Shown here: positions 1 to 9,969 of the stretch, in pieces
Position numbering within the stretch: the stretch's first letter is position 1
Layout: each line of letters opens with the position of its first letter
NCBI GenBank assembly: GCA_019828565.1
Contig: JAHDYR010000005.1
Location: 124,001-188,000, forward strand
DNA length: 64,000 nt
From: Carpediemonas membranifera
Lineage: Eukaryota > Fornicata
Reading direction: 5' to 3'
Made by a program: the position numbers and the translations under genes
Notes under the pieces: generated by a model
The model's input: the letters and a program-made list of their open reading frames with translations, nothing else
What the model was told of the DNA's origin: nothing
Databases searched by the model: none

Positions 1-2
1 AC

Positions 3-1241
3 AACCTCAGCCAGAGCCTGAGGTTGCCCCCGCTCCTCCCTAGCGCTGGACCTTCGACCGCCATACTCGCGACACACGGGTCAGAAATTTGGGTCGCCGT
101 GGTCGACAACGAAGGCGTAGTTAGACTTCTAGTGGCCAACAGCAGCATGAAGTGGCGGGCACAGGCCGTGACAGAGCTCAAGAAGCCGGTCAGGCCCGAC
201 TTCCCTCCCGTGTTGACCCAGACATCGTCCATGCAGCTCCAGCTGACCGTGGTGTCGCTGGAGGGCACCATCTTCGCCCTAGTGCGTACTGCCGCGGGCG
301 GGTGGGAGCCGTCCAGCATGACTGAGGCTGTCAACTCGAAGGAGAGCAAGCCAGCCAAGCCACTCTTCGCCCCATCGGTCCTCCTTGGCCTCGCACAGCA
401 GCACATCTGCTACGTTGGCCCTAGCGGGTCGATTCACGAGTTCCAGCATCTGGCCCTGCTTGGCTGGTCGTACAAGCTGCTGGGCGATGGGGCGGCCACT
501 TCCGTCAGCAGGAAGGCGCTGGGCAAGGCTGCGTCGCCCCTGGCTGGCTTCTCGGTGTACCAGGCCGGCCAGCTCTACTTCTACGCCACCAGCAAGGGCG
601 AGATCATGCTTCTGTCCAACGCCAACCCCATCGGCGGGTGGCGTGTAGACAACCTCACGTCGACCTCCAGGGCCCCACGCTGCGTGGGTAACCCGGCCGT
701 GGTCGGCAACAGCGAGCGGGACCGGTACTACATCGTCCACGTCACCCCGGACGGGGGCATCGCCATGCTCTACCGCATCCCAGGTGAGAAGATCTGGTGC
801 TACGAGGACGTCAGTGAGCTGTGCGGCGTGTACTACCAAGGGACGAAGGGGAGCAGGCGTCGTCGTATCAACAAGATCCTGCCCGGCCGAGAGCTTTCAG
901 CGTGCATTGTTGGTGACATTATGTTTATCACGTTCTGCACAGACGAGGGTCAGGTCAGTCTGCTCAGGGGTGACGTCGAGAAACACGACTGGGCTGCCGC
1001 TGAGATGAGCAGCGTTCTCCGTAATGCCGATGAGCTTGAGCATCGCAGGGTCGCTATCCCTCCAGCACTGGCCGACGCCCGCGAGCTACTGACCAGTATC
1101 CAGGTAGACGAGGAGAGCGAGGATGCAGTCGAGCCTGACTTCTGTAGTGTCACCCCTGGCAGTGAGATTAACGACGGAATCATCGAAGTGGTGGAAGTTC
1201 CGTCAGAGAGGGAGTGTCGCAGCGACTCCGGGTCTGTGTAA
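3..1241 (+). CDS. Propeller-like protein, 5' end outside window
   Basis: The frame is open from the left edge of the window, so the N-terminus is missing; no convincing ATG is visible. The protein has repeating blocks of about 45-50 residues in which a hydrophobic strand pair is followed by an aromatic residue (for example GSEIWVAVVDNEG, EGTIFALVRTAAGGW, GQLYFYATSKGEIMLL, PDGGIAMLYRIPGEKIW). This is the look of a multi-bladed beta-propeller of the lectin or WD-like type. The last 70 residues are acidic and probably disordered. A neighbouring frame at positions 2-43 encodes a proline/glutamate-rich linker, so a frameshift may lie near position 45. No specific function can be named. Confidence 0.6.
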   Translation, partial: NLSQSLRLPPLLPSAGPSTAILATHGSEIWVAVVDNEGVVRLLVANSSMKWRAQAVTELKKPVRPDFPPVLTQTSSMQLQLTVVSLEGTIFALVRTAAGGWEPSSMTEAVNSKESKPAKPLFAPSVLLGLAQQHICYVGPSGSIHEFQHLALLGWSYKLLGDGAATSVSRKALGKAASPLAGFSVYQAGQLYFYATSKGEIMLLSNANPIGGWRVDNLTSTSRAPRCVGNPAVVGNSERDRYYIVHVTPDGGIAMLYRIPGEKIWCYEDVSELCGVYYQGTKGSRRRRINKILPGRELSACIVGDIMFITFCTDEGQVSLLRGDVEKHDWAAAEMSSVLRNADELEHRRVAIPPALADARELLTSIQVDEESEDAVEPDFCSVTPGSEINDGIIEVVEVPSERECRSDSGSV

Positions 1242-1758
1242 CGTTGAGCGTGGTTTATAAATCCTGCAGCAGACGAGATGAGAGTTTGACCCGTCGTTTG
1301 AGTCATAAACTTAAATAAATACATGCCCGTGGCGTAACATCAAACAACAAAAGTACTGTGCAATATCACATTGACACACCTCTGCGCTGAGTGGACCATC
1401 ACGCCCATGATTTGGAGGTGACGCTCACAGAGCCACACGAACATGTTCAGCGTCACTCGTCATGTTGGTCGACCTGAGTCATCCTTGTCACTTCACAGAC
1501 TGTGAGTTATGATCTATGATCCAAGTCATATCAGCAGAACCCGGGACTGAGGATGCCCCGCCATTTCGAGAGAATAGCTTGTTCATCGCTATCGAAAGTA
1601 CTCAACGGCGCTTGGTGCTCAATGTCTGAATCGGGCTACCACACGCAGATCAGCAGGCAGGATTGGTCGAGTCGCCATTCACTCCTCTCTTGAGGTTCGT
1701 CAGGACGCAGTTTAGCATCGAGCAAAATTCGACAAAAATCTGGAGGCAATAAGCATCG
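1242..1758. other. Intergenic, no gene seen
   Basis: About 520 bp with no ORF of coding character on either strand. It separates two plus-strand genes and would hold the 3' end of the first and the promoter of the second. No hairpin or repeat stands out. Confidence 0.5.
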
Positions 1759-3153
1759 ATGATAGACACATCGTACATTGCTGAAGATATTATTGCCCCG
1801 CCATCTCCATTACCCATTTCCACTGATCTGGCAAGTTTTTCTCCATCAGAACAGAACATCCAAAGAAGAAGAACCCTCTCCAGGGATTTAGAGGAGTACA
1901 CGGGCTGCACACAAATCCCAACACCGCAGTTTAGACCCGAACCGCTCGTAGATCTCGAAGAAGAGGAGCATCCGCCAGCCTCGTCATACGCTGTGATCCA
2001 TCAGAATGACCACCCCAATAACCTCACAAGGAGGACGCCGGCACAGTGGTCAGAGGCGCCAGTACGCAGAATTAGCACCGATAATAGTGTGGCAAAGCCC
2101 ACTCGACGGGCATCTTCTGTTACGCCTCGGCGACAGGACCCGTCACCCGCCAGCCTCTTCGACAGGTCAAAGCAGTGGCAAGCTAAGCGACAAGAGCAAG
2201 TAGAGCAGGCCCAAAAGCAGCGTGAGCAGAAGGAACTTGAGGAATGTTCATTCAAACCGAAGATTAACAAGCGGCCAGCATCTGCAACAAGGGTGAGGAC
2301 GTCAAACACCGATCCTGTCACCAGGCTGTACAGAGAGGGTGTGAAAAGAAAGCAGTCAGTCGCCGCAGCCCTGGAGCAGACGCATGCTGAACAGTTTGAT
2401 CGGGAATGTACATTCACACCAAAGACGAACAAACCGAGGGCGCTGAGAGATAGGGAAGGTGTGTTTGATAGACTGTATGAGTCGCGGCAAGGTCAGAGAG
2501 AGAGCAGGCGTGGGTCACACGACGGCGAGCAGAAGACGGCTGTCAGCTCGAGAGAGTCATTTGACGCTTTCATTTCTCGGCAACAGAGGATGGAGTTCAG
2601 AAAGAGGGTTAGAAGGGAAGAAGTTCTCACGGAAGTGATGTGCGATAGCACTTTTAGACCCAAGATCAACCCATCCAGCACGAAGATGGCCGATGCCAAG
2701 ACTGACGCCTGGTCCCGCCTCACAACGTCGAAAACTGACTTGAATAATTTGCCGGATGGCTGTACATTTACGCCACGTATGTATACCAGACGGTCCAAGC
2801 AGACTCGAGGGCGAAGCGTGATGGAAATGTCGGTTATTGACTCACAAAAGGTTAAGGCCAAGCATGAGAAGGCAAGGAAGATCAAGGAAGAGGCCGATCT
2901 GGAGCACGCGACATTCACTCCCCAGATTGTGTCTCGGAATGCTAGAAGTCGACTCAACGTACTCCAGGACCCGAACGAATATCTCAGGAGGCTTGACGAG
3001 AGCGCCAGAGCCAAGGAAGAAACCAGGCAGCGGGTATTCGCACAGAGGGCTGCGGAAGAAGTTGAGGAGTGCACTTTTAGACCCAGGATTCGTGAGTGTC
3101 CAGCATTCGTCAAGAATGTGGCGGCTAGACGGAGGATAATGAGGGACGGGTGA
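1759..3153 (+). CDS. TFxPxI-repeat protein, charged and helical
   Basis: The 464-residue protein starts at the ATG MIDTSYIAED. Six or seven copies of a short motif of the form [CT][ST]F.P.I (CSFKPKINK, CTFTPKTNK, STFRPKINP, CTFTPRMYT, ATFTPQIVS, CTFRPRIRE) are spaced 50-80 residues apart and separated by Arg/Glu/Lys-rich helix-forming stretches. Proteins with such repeats occur in flagellated and ciliated protists and are usually associated with the cytoskeleton or axoneme; that is family knowledge, not proof here. No enzymatic domain or membrane segment is present. The gene is intact and unspliced. It ends 100 bp from the convergent mitochondrial carrier gene. Confidence 0.65.
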   Translation: MIDTSYIAEDIIAPPSPLPISTDLASFSPSEQNIQRRRTLSRDLEEYTGCTQIPTPQFRPEPLVDLEEEEHPPASSYAVIHQNDHPNNLTRRTPAQWSEAPVRRISTDNSVAKPTRRASSVTPRRQDPSPASLFDRSKQWQAKRQEQVEQAQKQREQKELEECSFKPKINKRPASATRVRTSNTDPVTRLYREGVKRKQSVAAALEQTHAEQFDRECTFTPKTNKPRALRDREGVFDRLYESRQGQRESRRGSHDGEQKTAVSSRESFDAFISRQQRMEFRKRVRREEVLTEVMCDSTFRPKINPSSTKMADAKTDAWSRLTTSKTDLNNLPDGCTFTPRMYTRRSKQTRGRSVMEMSVIDSQKVKAKHEKARKIKEEADLEHATFTPQIVSRNARSRLNVLQDPNEYLRRLDESARAKEETRQRVFAQRAAEEVEECTFRPRIRECPAFVKNVAARRRIMRDG

Positions 3154-3254
3154 TTTGGTGTCGGTTCAAAGCCTCGAAGCAGTTTAAACCCCCAACAGAC
3201 CATTATACAGACCCAAGCTCGGGCTGACCTGAACAACTGAACAACAAGCCGTGT

Positions 3255-4267
3255 TTAAAGACCAGGGCGGGCGGAGTGTTTCCCTGCTTTGTTCACCCGT
3301 TTTTCCAACTTTGCAGCCCCCCTGACCAAGAAGCCGTCGACCATGTTGTACGCCATGAGGTTCAGTACACTGAATGGGAGAGCCTTAGCGATGCTTACAC
3401 CGTATCCCGAGTACAACCCCATCAATCCCCGACCGTCCATGGCCTCCATCATGTGTGTCAGAAAGGGCTTGTTCGTGCGGTCAACTCTCTGCCTTACCCG
3501 CAGCACAAATAAAGGGTATGTCACGGAGATGGCGGTGAATGCAGTGGCGGTGTTCAAAACAAGGTCCGCCTTCTTCGAGATCTGTGCCCCCGTCCGCTCC
3601 TCGTGTCTGTGTTTGATCAAATCATACACACCGAACCGGATGGACGGCGCTAGTGCCTGCAACTGGTATAATGTCAAGCCTTGGTAGAACGATCGGAGTC
3701 CCTCCTCTCGCAGCATCGTGCGGACACAGTCTATCACGCCCGAGTATGACCCGGTCTCGTGCTTATGCTGGACATCGAGGCGGGACTTGACGACATAACT
3801 ATGTAATGACTCATAGCCGTGGGAACGAACACTGGGTTCATGAGAGTGTTGGTCAGAACTCCACTGAGGAACGAGCATGCCACGACACGTGTGGGAGAAA
3901 AGGTCGAGAAATCAGCTGCACGGAGTCCTAGCGCTTCTCTTACCGAGGATTCCGACCTCTTTGTCCATGCCGTGACGGTGGTACGGACGGGATGATAGAG
4001 CGCCGTCGATAACGCCGACCCTGCCAGCGTTGGACCTATTCCATCAAAAAACTTGAACAATCCCTCATGTTGGGCTATATAAATGGCGCTGGCAAGTGCT
4101 GAACGGCGCTCGGAGCTGCCCGAAACCTGGGAACGGCTCGCGATCACGTCAAAAGGAAGAAAGAGAGAGGATATGAAGCTTCCACTCGCTATACCTGAAA
4201 GAAACTGCAGAATTCGACGATCAACCATCGCTTTCGGCTGTATAGCGGCATCGCTTTCGCTTGTCAT
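3255..4267 (-). CDS. Mitochondrial carrier family protein (one intron)
   Basis: Two exons (4267-3831 and 3798-3255) joined across a 32-nt intron give a protein of 326 residues, close to the usual 300 for solute carrier family 25. The first repeat has the PFDVIASRSQ signature and GLFKFFDGIG. The second repeat reads MNPVYVVKSRLDVQ across the splice junction, a good match to the carrier consensus Px[DE]xx[KR]x[KR], followed by EGLRSFYQGL. The third repeat (YPLFVLRVRQRVD, GLMGLYSGYG) is also clear. Six membrane helices are expected. Without the intron both halves end early. The transported substrate cannot be told. Mitochondrial or mitochondrion-related organelle membrane is the expected location. 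Confidence 0.85.
3799..3830 (-). other. 32-nt intron in the carrier gene
   Basis: On the minus strand it begins GTTCGT and ends TTACATAG. Removing it joins the conserved carrier signature in frame. The total coding length after removal is 981 nt, a multiple of three. Confidence 0.8.
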
Positions 4268-4667
4268 TGGTCGCTGGGAGGCAAGCGATCTGATTTCAAA
4301 GAGATTGAGAGATTCAGAAACGTCACGACTAGTGCTGAAGCGTTCGTGTGAGTCTACCGAGGCTGCAAAGGTCTAATGCCCCCGGGCACACCAGACTCAT
4401 CAGGGTCCCATGGAATTCAGTCCAGCTGGGGTAAGGTAAGGTAAGGTACAGTAATGAGCGAACGGGGGGATAGCCTCAACATCTGGCTTCCATGTATTCT
4501 ACCGCCCCGTTGTGAGACATACCACAACGTTTCTGTGTCGGCCATACCCGATTGGCAATGCTCGGGCTGGGTGACCACCATCGTTGGCTGACTGTATGCC
4601 CACCGCCGTTCTACCGACCGTGGGAGGCCCAAACCCGTAAACTAGTACAAGCGAACTTTATCAACAC
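4268..4667. other. Intergenic with a GGTAA microsatellite
   Basis: Spacer between two minus-strand genes. It contains about four tandem GGTAA units at 4429-4450. A similar run occurs at 7169-7200, and shorter ones near 56870 and 56910. No gene of coding character was seen. Confidence 0.5.
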
Positions 4668-6425
4668 TCAAACAACATTCATCCGTCTGACGAACTGGCA
4701 GTACATCTGCCACTGGTGATCGTCCAGGAGATCTGTCAGCCGGAGGAAAGTGAAGGACCGGCTCCGCACCTTGTTGTTGACTTGTTTCAGCACAACCTGG
4801 TACTGCTGCCAGGAGTGGATCGGCAGAGCATTCTCTCCGCTAAACGAGATGTTGGCCTGCTTGCAATCCATCTGGACCTGCTCAACAAGCTCAAATGGCC
4901 GGGACATCGCATCATGGTCGATCGATGCCATCTCCATGCATGTGAATATCATTTCACACTTAAGATCTGACATCATCTGGGCAATATCGAGATATGTGTC
5001 GCGTCCATCCGTGTTGTAATACCCGGTGGTCAACTCAGCAGCGTGTGACGGATGGCCGTACCACCAGTGGATGCCGGAGACCTTGCCGGAGATCAATACG
5101 GGGCAGCCCTCGAAAGCAGCCTTTGCGGCCATGAGAACGTCCCTGCCATGCTCTACCAGCCGGCTGGAATACCACTCGAGGAAGAACCGGCCATGTGGCT
5201 GACAGTACCCGCCGCCCTCATTGAAGAAGGCCGCGTCCTGGTCGTCGGGGGCCGAGTTGTAGTGCCCCGTCTCTTTCGGCGGGAAGCCCCAGTCATAGAC
5301 GCGGTTCGCGTCGTCGGCCTCTGATGCCAGGTCTCTGAGCATTCCGACATCGTATGTCTGGAACTGCCCGATTCCGGGGTAAGCCCAGCCACGAGCCTCG
5401 ATGTAGCTTGGATAACGGAGCTCGCCAGCTGGACCGAGACCGACCTCGACTTCGGTGATGACACGCGGCATGAAGTCAATGAAAGTGTCAGCAAGAGCGG
5501 TCATGAAATCTTCGTACATCTGTAGTGCCGTCCGAGTTTCCCCCTCACGACGACCGGGGAACTTTGCTTCATGGTCTGCCGAGAGACTTAGGCATTCCTT
5601 GTCCACCGTTCCACTAACGTCCTGGTAGAAGAGGCCCTGGGTGGCAGCGACATCGAGAACGAAACGGGGCAAGGGGACATCGACGACGTCACCGACGTTT
5701 CCACCGCATGCATGGAAGGAAACAACGAACTGGAGCTTCAACCCAACTTCCTTGCACATCTGAGCCAATCCGAGGTAACCGCGCCAGTTGTATTGGGCCG
5801 GCAGATATTCCACGATCCCCCACCAGACGTCAGCCATCACTCCACTAGTACCGACCCGCTTGAGTGATTCGAGCTGTACTCTGAGCATGGTAGGATTACT
5901 GAGGTTGCCATGATGATCAACGATGTCGAGTGGCAGCATGACGTTCACACAGACTGGCTTCTTTGCAGTCTTGACGCCGATCTGACCAATTTTGGTCAGA
6001 ACAGCGAATATTACGGCAATGAGCAGAGGCTGTGCGTACATGGGTCCAGATATAAGAAGCATTCTCGGTGTTTCGAGACGGTAGAGGACGGCGAGGCTGA
6101 GCACAACAACGAAAATAGAAAGAAACAGCGCGCCTGAAAGGGCACCGAGTACGGCCGCCAACTGATCAAAGACGAGGTTCAGAGTGATTGGCATGCGTCC
6201 GAAGCGACCTGAACGGGATGACTTGGAAGATGGCAAGCTGGACAGAAGAGCAATGAGCGCAAATGTGTCGAGAAGAGCAACAACCATCACAAACCAATAG
6301 ATGAGCTTATTAGGATCATATACCACGCCGTCTTGTACCAATTGCACCTCTGCATACTCAATAGTGCATGCTTGAAGCGCTGCCGAGAGAACTAAGGCAA
6401 TAATCGCGAGGATTATGCGCAGCAT
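4668..6425 (-). CDS. Membrane-anchored beta-amylase (GH14)
   Basis: The 585-residue protein hydrolyses alpha-1,4-glucans from the non-reducing end to release maltose. Residues about 155-585 form a glycoside hydrolase family 14 barrel: VMADVWWGIVE and FHACGGNVGD near the start, the catalytic acid Glu335 in GPAGELRYPS, and the catalytic base Glu531 in SGENALP, the counterparts of soybean Glu186 and Glu380. Unusually, residues 1-150 hold four hydrophobic segments (about 3-20, 43-65, 84-115 and 122-147), so the enzyme should be held in a membrane with the barrel on one face. Plant and bacterial beta-amylases are soluble. The gene is intact and unspliced. Neighbouring genes do not point to a pathway. 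Confidence 0.95.
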   Translation of the reverse strand: MLRIILAIIALVLSAALQACTIEYAEVQLVQDGVVYDPNKLIYWFVMVVALLDTFALIALLSSLPSSKSSRSGRFGRMPITLNLVFDQLAAVLGALSGALFLSIFVVVLSLAVLYRLETPRMLLISGPMYAQPLLIAVIFAVLTKIGQIGVKTAKKPVCVNVMLPLDIVDHHGNLSNPTMLRVQLESLKRVGTSGVMADVWWGIVEYLPAQYNWRGYLGLAQMCKEVGLKLQFVVSFHACGGNVGDVVDVPLPRFVLDVAATQGLFYQDVSGTVDKECLSLSADHEAKFPGRREGETRTALQMYEDFMTALADTFIDFMPRVITEVEVGLGPAGELRYPSYIEARGWAYPGIGQFQTYDVGMLRDLASEADDANRVYDWGFPPKETGHYNSAPDDQDAAFFNEGGGYCQPHGRFFLEWYSSRLVEHGRDVLMAAKAAFEGCPVLISGKVSGIHWWYGHPSHAAELTTGYYNTDGRDTYLDIAQMMSDLKCEMIFTCMEMASIDHDAMSRPFELVEQVQMDCKQANISFSGENALPIHSWQQYQVVLKQVNNKVRSRSFTFLRLTDLLDDHQWQMYCQFVRRMNVV

Positions 6426-7162
6426 GATGTCCTTTGTTGATGGATATGACCTGACAAGAAACGAGAAAAGCAGGCAACTACAGCAACATCAGCTATGACA
6501 TTGCGATCATACTTTTGTTGATAAGGTGCGGAAACCCACCCCCACCTCAACTGCCTCCACCATACACTGAAACTGAGGATCCCTGGCAACGCATGCGTGC
6601 TGGTTCACACTTGGACCTTCACAAGTTATGCTTGAACAAAGTGCTGTGCACAACTGTCGAAAAGAGGGCAAATGTCCATCACATGCCTGCAATAGTTCAT
6701 TTCAAGTGATAATCTCCATCAGTGCCCTCCCAGACCTCGGGGCAGCGTCCGAATTCAAATCATGAGCAGTTTACAGTTGTTAGTGTGAAGCGTTTAGACT
6801 CAACAATTCTAATCCTGCGCGGCACACTACCTCCACTCACCCACTTCAGTCCTTGTCTGTGCCATCGGGCTTTCGTGCTTTCAGTCGTCGGTCTGCACGA
6901 AAAGATGCGTCGTCTGTCGTCCATCGTCTGTGTCGAACGCTGCTGTCTTCTTTCGCGTCTGTGCTCGTCTGTTACGCGCTCATCTGTCGTCCATTGCCGG
7001 CGTCTGAAGCTCATGTCGTCGTCGTCTTCGTCATCTTAGTCTGTTGTGAGAGATACTAGTGGTCGAAAGCGGTTGTAGCTAGTAGTAAAGACGCTTTGTG
7101 TTGTATGATGCTGGTTTCTTGTGTTTTGAGGGATGCTGCCAGCTGATGAACCCTGAAAAGAA
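6426..7162. other. Intergenic, pyrimidine-biased CGTCTGT-rich stretch
   Basis: About 740 bp between divergent genes (beta-amylase on minus, the next gene on plus), so it probably contains both promoters. Positions 6850-7040 are rich in short CGTCTGT/CGTCGT blocks. Open frames here are low in complexity and were not called. Confidence 0.5.
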
Positions 7163-7929
7163 ATGATCGTAAGGTAAGGTAAGGTACCTTACTGTAAGGT
7201 TACCTTAAGCAGATCGTCATTGCTCAGCAAAAGGTGTCGAAGGCAAAGGCAGCGGATCGGTGCAGGTGGATTGGCGACCTGGCGATGTGGAGGGACCCTG
7301 ACATAACCCCACTCGTCGAGGACTTCAGGGAAGCCTACGTTGGAATTGCAGCGCCATTTCAGAGCTGGTTGGGCGAGTACTCCACAGCCACCCGGGTCTG
7401 GCTCTCGCGCGCGTCACCCGGGTACCTGACCCGTCTTCGTGCTGGGTTAGAACGGGTGCACCCGCTCCTCCATGATCAGCCGGGTGTTCGACAGGATTTT
7501 CTCGACACCCTAGGCGAGCTCGACACTGAGGTTGCCGCCATAGCCGCCGATCATGGCAGGTATCATCCTCAAATACATGCATTGCCCGAGGGGCAACGGG
7601 TGGGTCGCACTGGTACCGTGGCCGAGGCCCTTGTCGGCGTGCTGTCGTGCGTCACGCGCATGAGTGCTGCAGTGACCAAGCTGGTCACACTCACTCGTGC
7701 CGTGAACCTCGAGCTCAGTCAGGCCCTGCCAGAGCTGAAGCTCGTTCCGTTCGTGCCGATGGCACCGGTCAAGCCTGGGTTCATGACCATCGAGTACGGT
7801 TATATGTCGCTCACCCCAGCGATGAAGAGGCGCCTCCGTGTCTATCGGGATTGGTCAGCGAAGGGCAACTTGACCGACGAGCAGGTTGATGGCGCTAAGT
7901 TGAGCAAACACGCGCTGCAGCGCGCGTGA
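7163..7929 (+). CDS. Unrecognised protein, start uncertain
   Basis: Strong coding frame with GC-rich third positions from about 7213 to 7929, giving some 235 residues. It is mostly helical with several leucine-rich segments and no membrane helix, and has a basic C-terminus. It matches no family I recognise. There is no in-frame ATG before 7285. One reading is a two-codon first exon at 7163-7168, then a 44-nt intron (7169-7212, GTAAGG...GCAG), which would restore an ATG start and give 240 residues. That intron is longer than, and its ends differ from, the well-supported introns in this window, so ATG 7285 remains possible. Confidence 0.55.
7169..7212 (+). repeat. GTAAG repeat with inverted partner
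   Basis: Three GTAAG units run into GGTACC, followed by an inverted CCTTAC and a further GTAAGG/CCTTAAG pair, so the segment can fold back on itself. It may be a 5' intron or a promoter element. Confidence 0.45.
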
Positions 7930-8074
7930 TATGCAGCGCACGATTGATAGAGTATGACGAACCACACTGCGATCCTGATGCTGCTTGGATCACTGTGTGT
8001 TTTGGACTCAAGTATTCTTATCCTGCGCGGCACATAGTGCACAACCTGGTGGTGGCATTTCCTTCATTCGAGAC

Positions 8075-8554
8075 ATGGAGACGACGACGTGGACGATACA
8101 CACTTCCCTTATTGGTGGATGTATTATTGGCATCTCGCTTTTGCTGATGATCGTCTTCAATGGCAAGATTGCTGGCACCAGCGGTGTTCTGGGCGGACTT
8201 CTGATGCCCAACAACGACAGCCCATGGAAGATGACATACATCGGCGGAATGATCTTTGGCGGTCTTGTCTGGCGCCTGATCCTCGAGGTTGTCCCCGCCA
8301 GTTTCTTTGACGCAATATGGATGAAGAAGGACGAGATTCTGCCCCTCAAGGCATCAGACACGCCCCTCTCCGCCTCGGTCATGCTTGTTGCTGGTATCCT
8401 TGTCGGCTTCGGCACCCGCTACGGCAGCGGCTGCACCTCTGGCCACGGACTGTGCGGCCTGGCCCGGTTCAGTCCCCGCTCCTTCTTGGCAGTGACCATG
8501 TTCTTCGGGACAGGTATCATCGTCGCATCGGCCATGTCCAAGGCCCTCTGGTAA
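8075..8554 (+). CDS. YeeE/YedE (sulfur transport)-type membrane protein
   Basis: The 159-residue protein starts at ATG METTTW. It has four to five hydrophobic segments and the signature GFGTRYGSGCTSGHGLCGL, which matches the YeeE/YedE family, where the conserved cysteines take part in thiosulfate or other sulfur-compound uptake. A second partner motif, FNGKIAGTSGVLGGLL, is the first half-site of the same family. At about 160 residues it is a half-length form like those that work as pairs in bacteria. The family is mainly bacterial, so a transferred gene is likely, but its GC-rich codon use matches the host genes around it. The gene is intact and unspliced. Confidence 0.85.
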   Translation: METTTWTIHTSLIGGCIIGISLLLMIVFNGKIAGTSGVLGGLLMPNNDSPWKMTYIGGMIFGGLVWRLILEVVPASFFDAIWMKKDEILPLKASDTPLSASVMLVAGILVGFGTRYGSGCTSGHGLCGLARFSPRSFLAVTMFFGTGIIVASAMSKALW

Positions 8555-8563
8555 TGTAAATGA

Positions 8564-8770
8564 GTTGAACTCGTCATCCTTAACCTGCGCCCGAACGGCT
8601 CCAACATTGACGCATGCGCCCTCAGACTGCAGAACCTGGTCAAGTCTAAGACCATATTCAAGCGGCTGCCCGAGAGGAGAGCAAGGCTGATCCTGGCGCT
8701 GTCACTGATGAAGGCGACGATGATGGAGATGAACTCCCGCTCGATACGCGAGGCGAAGTGGACCTCGTAA
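8564..8770 (+). pseudogene. Short coding-like frame without a start
   Basis: A frame of 68 residues ends at TAA 8770. It has strong GC-rich third positions and a basic helical character (RLQNLVKSKTIFKRLPERR). No ATG precedes it after the stop at 8561. It could be the last exon of a gene, a remnant, or a piece joined by an unseen splice. Confidence 0.3.
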
Positions 8771-8945
8771 GATACCCCCATATTTTTCCGAGCATAGGGC
8801 TCCTGGGTATTGTGTATAAATCGATTTATGTAAATGAGTAGTGTAAACGAGTAAATATCGTAAATGAGAATTCACGGGAGACTCTGGGACAATCGACCGA
8901 AGTCCTGCATTTACCGGCGAGCTATTGACACGACAAGAGTCTGGC
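8771..8945. other. Short AT-rich spacer
   Basis: A spacer containing three GTAAATGAG-like repeats (about 8829-8870). No gene seen. Confidence 0.4.
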
Positions 8946-9809
8946 TCAGTCCTCCTTCGGGTCATCCCACGCCTTCATTCCCAGCTTCCACCGGTTGTGG
9001 AAACGGGAGACGACGCCCATGGGCCCAACCATGGCGCTCTTCCGCTCCAGCGGGCATTGCACGACCATGCGGGTCACATCCTTCTCAGGGCATGCGTGTC
9101 GTAGTGCTATCTTCATCAGCAGGATGATCTCGATCAGCAGGCTGTGGTTAGCTGTGGTCGCTCTGCGCTCATTCGGCACTGCAGGGGCGAAGGTTCGGTA
9201 CCAATCAGCTTTGCCCGGTCCAAGGTACCGTTTGGTGGCGTTAAACGGCTTTTCTGTGTAGATACGCATGCCCCAAGTCAGGTCCTCATGCTTACGGCCG
9301 TCTAAAGAGAAGAACTCGCCAAACTGGATAGAATGAATGCTAGCCAGAGGGATACGATGTGTTCGCTTCACCTCACCTGCCGTGATGTTGACTTTGACTC
9401 TGATATAACTCTCCGATGTTAAGATGAGAATGCGCTCCTGCTCTTGGTCAAACCGGTTGATAGAGATTACATTGAAGGCCTTGAGTACCCGCTCGCCCGA
9501 GGGAACTGCCTTCTCTACAGCAATTCTGATGATTTCAGCAAGGTTCGAGCCCGGGGGCACAGTGAAGAATGGTGCTTCAGTGCAGAGCGCTCGAGCAGCG
9601 TCGAAGTTATCTTCGTTCTCTAATGAAAGCCTCTCAAGCTCGTCGACCAGCTCTTCAGGCAACGTGACTGTGGTATCGAAAGATGCTTCGGTTTGTGCCG
9701 TAGGAGTAAGTGCGATGGAATATAATGGCGTTGTGGTGTCTTCTGTGTTTGTTGTAGTATCGTTATGTTCTTTTAAATGCTCAGGAGCCGTTTCTTCGCC
9801 AGCATTCAT
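8946..9809 (-). CDS. hSac2/TPRG1-like domain protein
   Basis: Protein of 287 residues. The first 70 residues are Thr/Glu-rich and probably disordered. From about residue 110 it reads RVLKAFNVISINRFDQEQE, then a strand pair RILILTSESYIRVKV, IPLASIHSIQFGEFF, GMRIYTEKPF and YRTFAP. This order resembles the hSac2 domain found next to Sac phosphatases and alone in TPRG1-like proteins, which has a PH-like fold. No phosphatase motif (CX5R) is present, so catalysis is not expected; a membrane or phosphoinositide adaptor role is possible. The assignment rests on pattern only. Confidence 0.5.
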   Translation of the reverse strand: MNAGEETAPEHLKEHNDTTTNTEDTTTPLYSIALTPTAQTEASFDTTVTLPEELVDELERLSLENEDNFDAARALCTEAPFFTVPPGSNLAEIIRIAVEKAVPSGERVLKAFNVISINRFDQEQERILILTSESYIRVKVNITAGEVKRTHRIPLASIHSIQFGEFFSLDGRKHEDLTWGMRIYTEKPFNATKRYLGPGKADWYRTFAPAVPNERRATTANHSLLIEIILLMKIALRHACPEKDVTRMVVQCPLERKSAMVGPMGVVSRFHNRWKLGMKAWDDPKED

Positions 9810-9969
9810 TCGTGATCTTGTTCTGACCAGGAGAAGATCGTCCCTGGACCATGTCCTGACTTTGGTCGACCCGGCAGCGGGTAGTTATTGGAGACGAACA
9901 GTGACCGATCTATCGATACATTGCAGCGTATGGCCTTGTGAAGACCAACCATCCAGGGATGATCAACGC

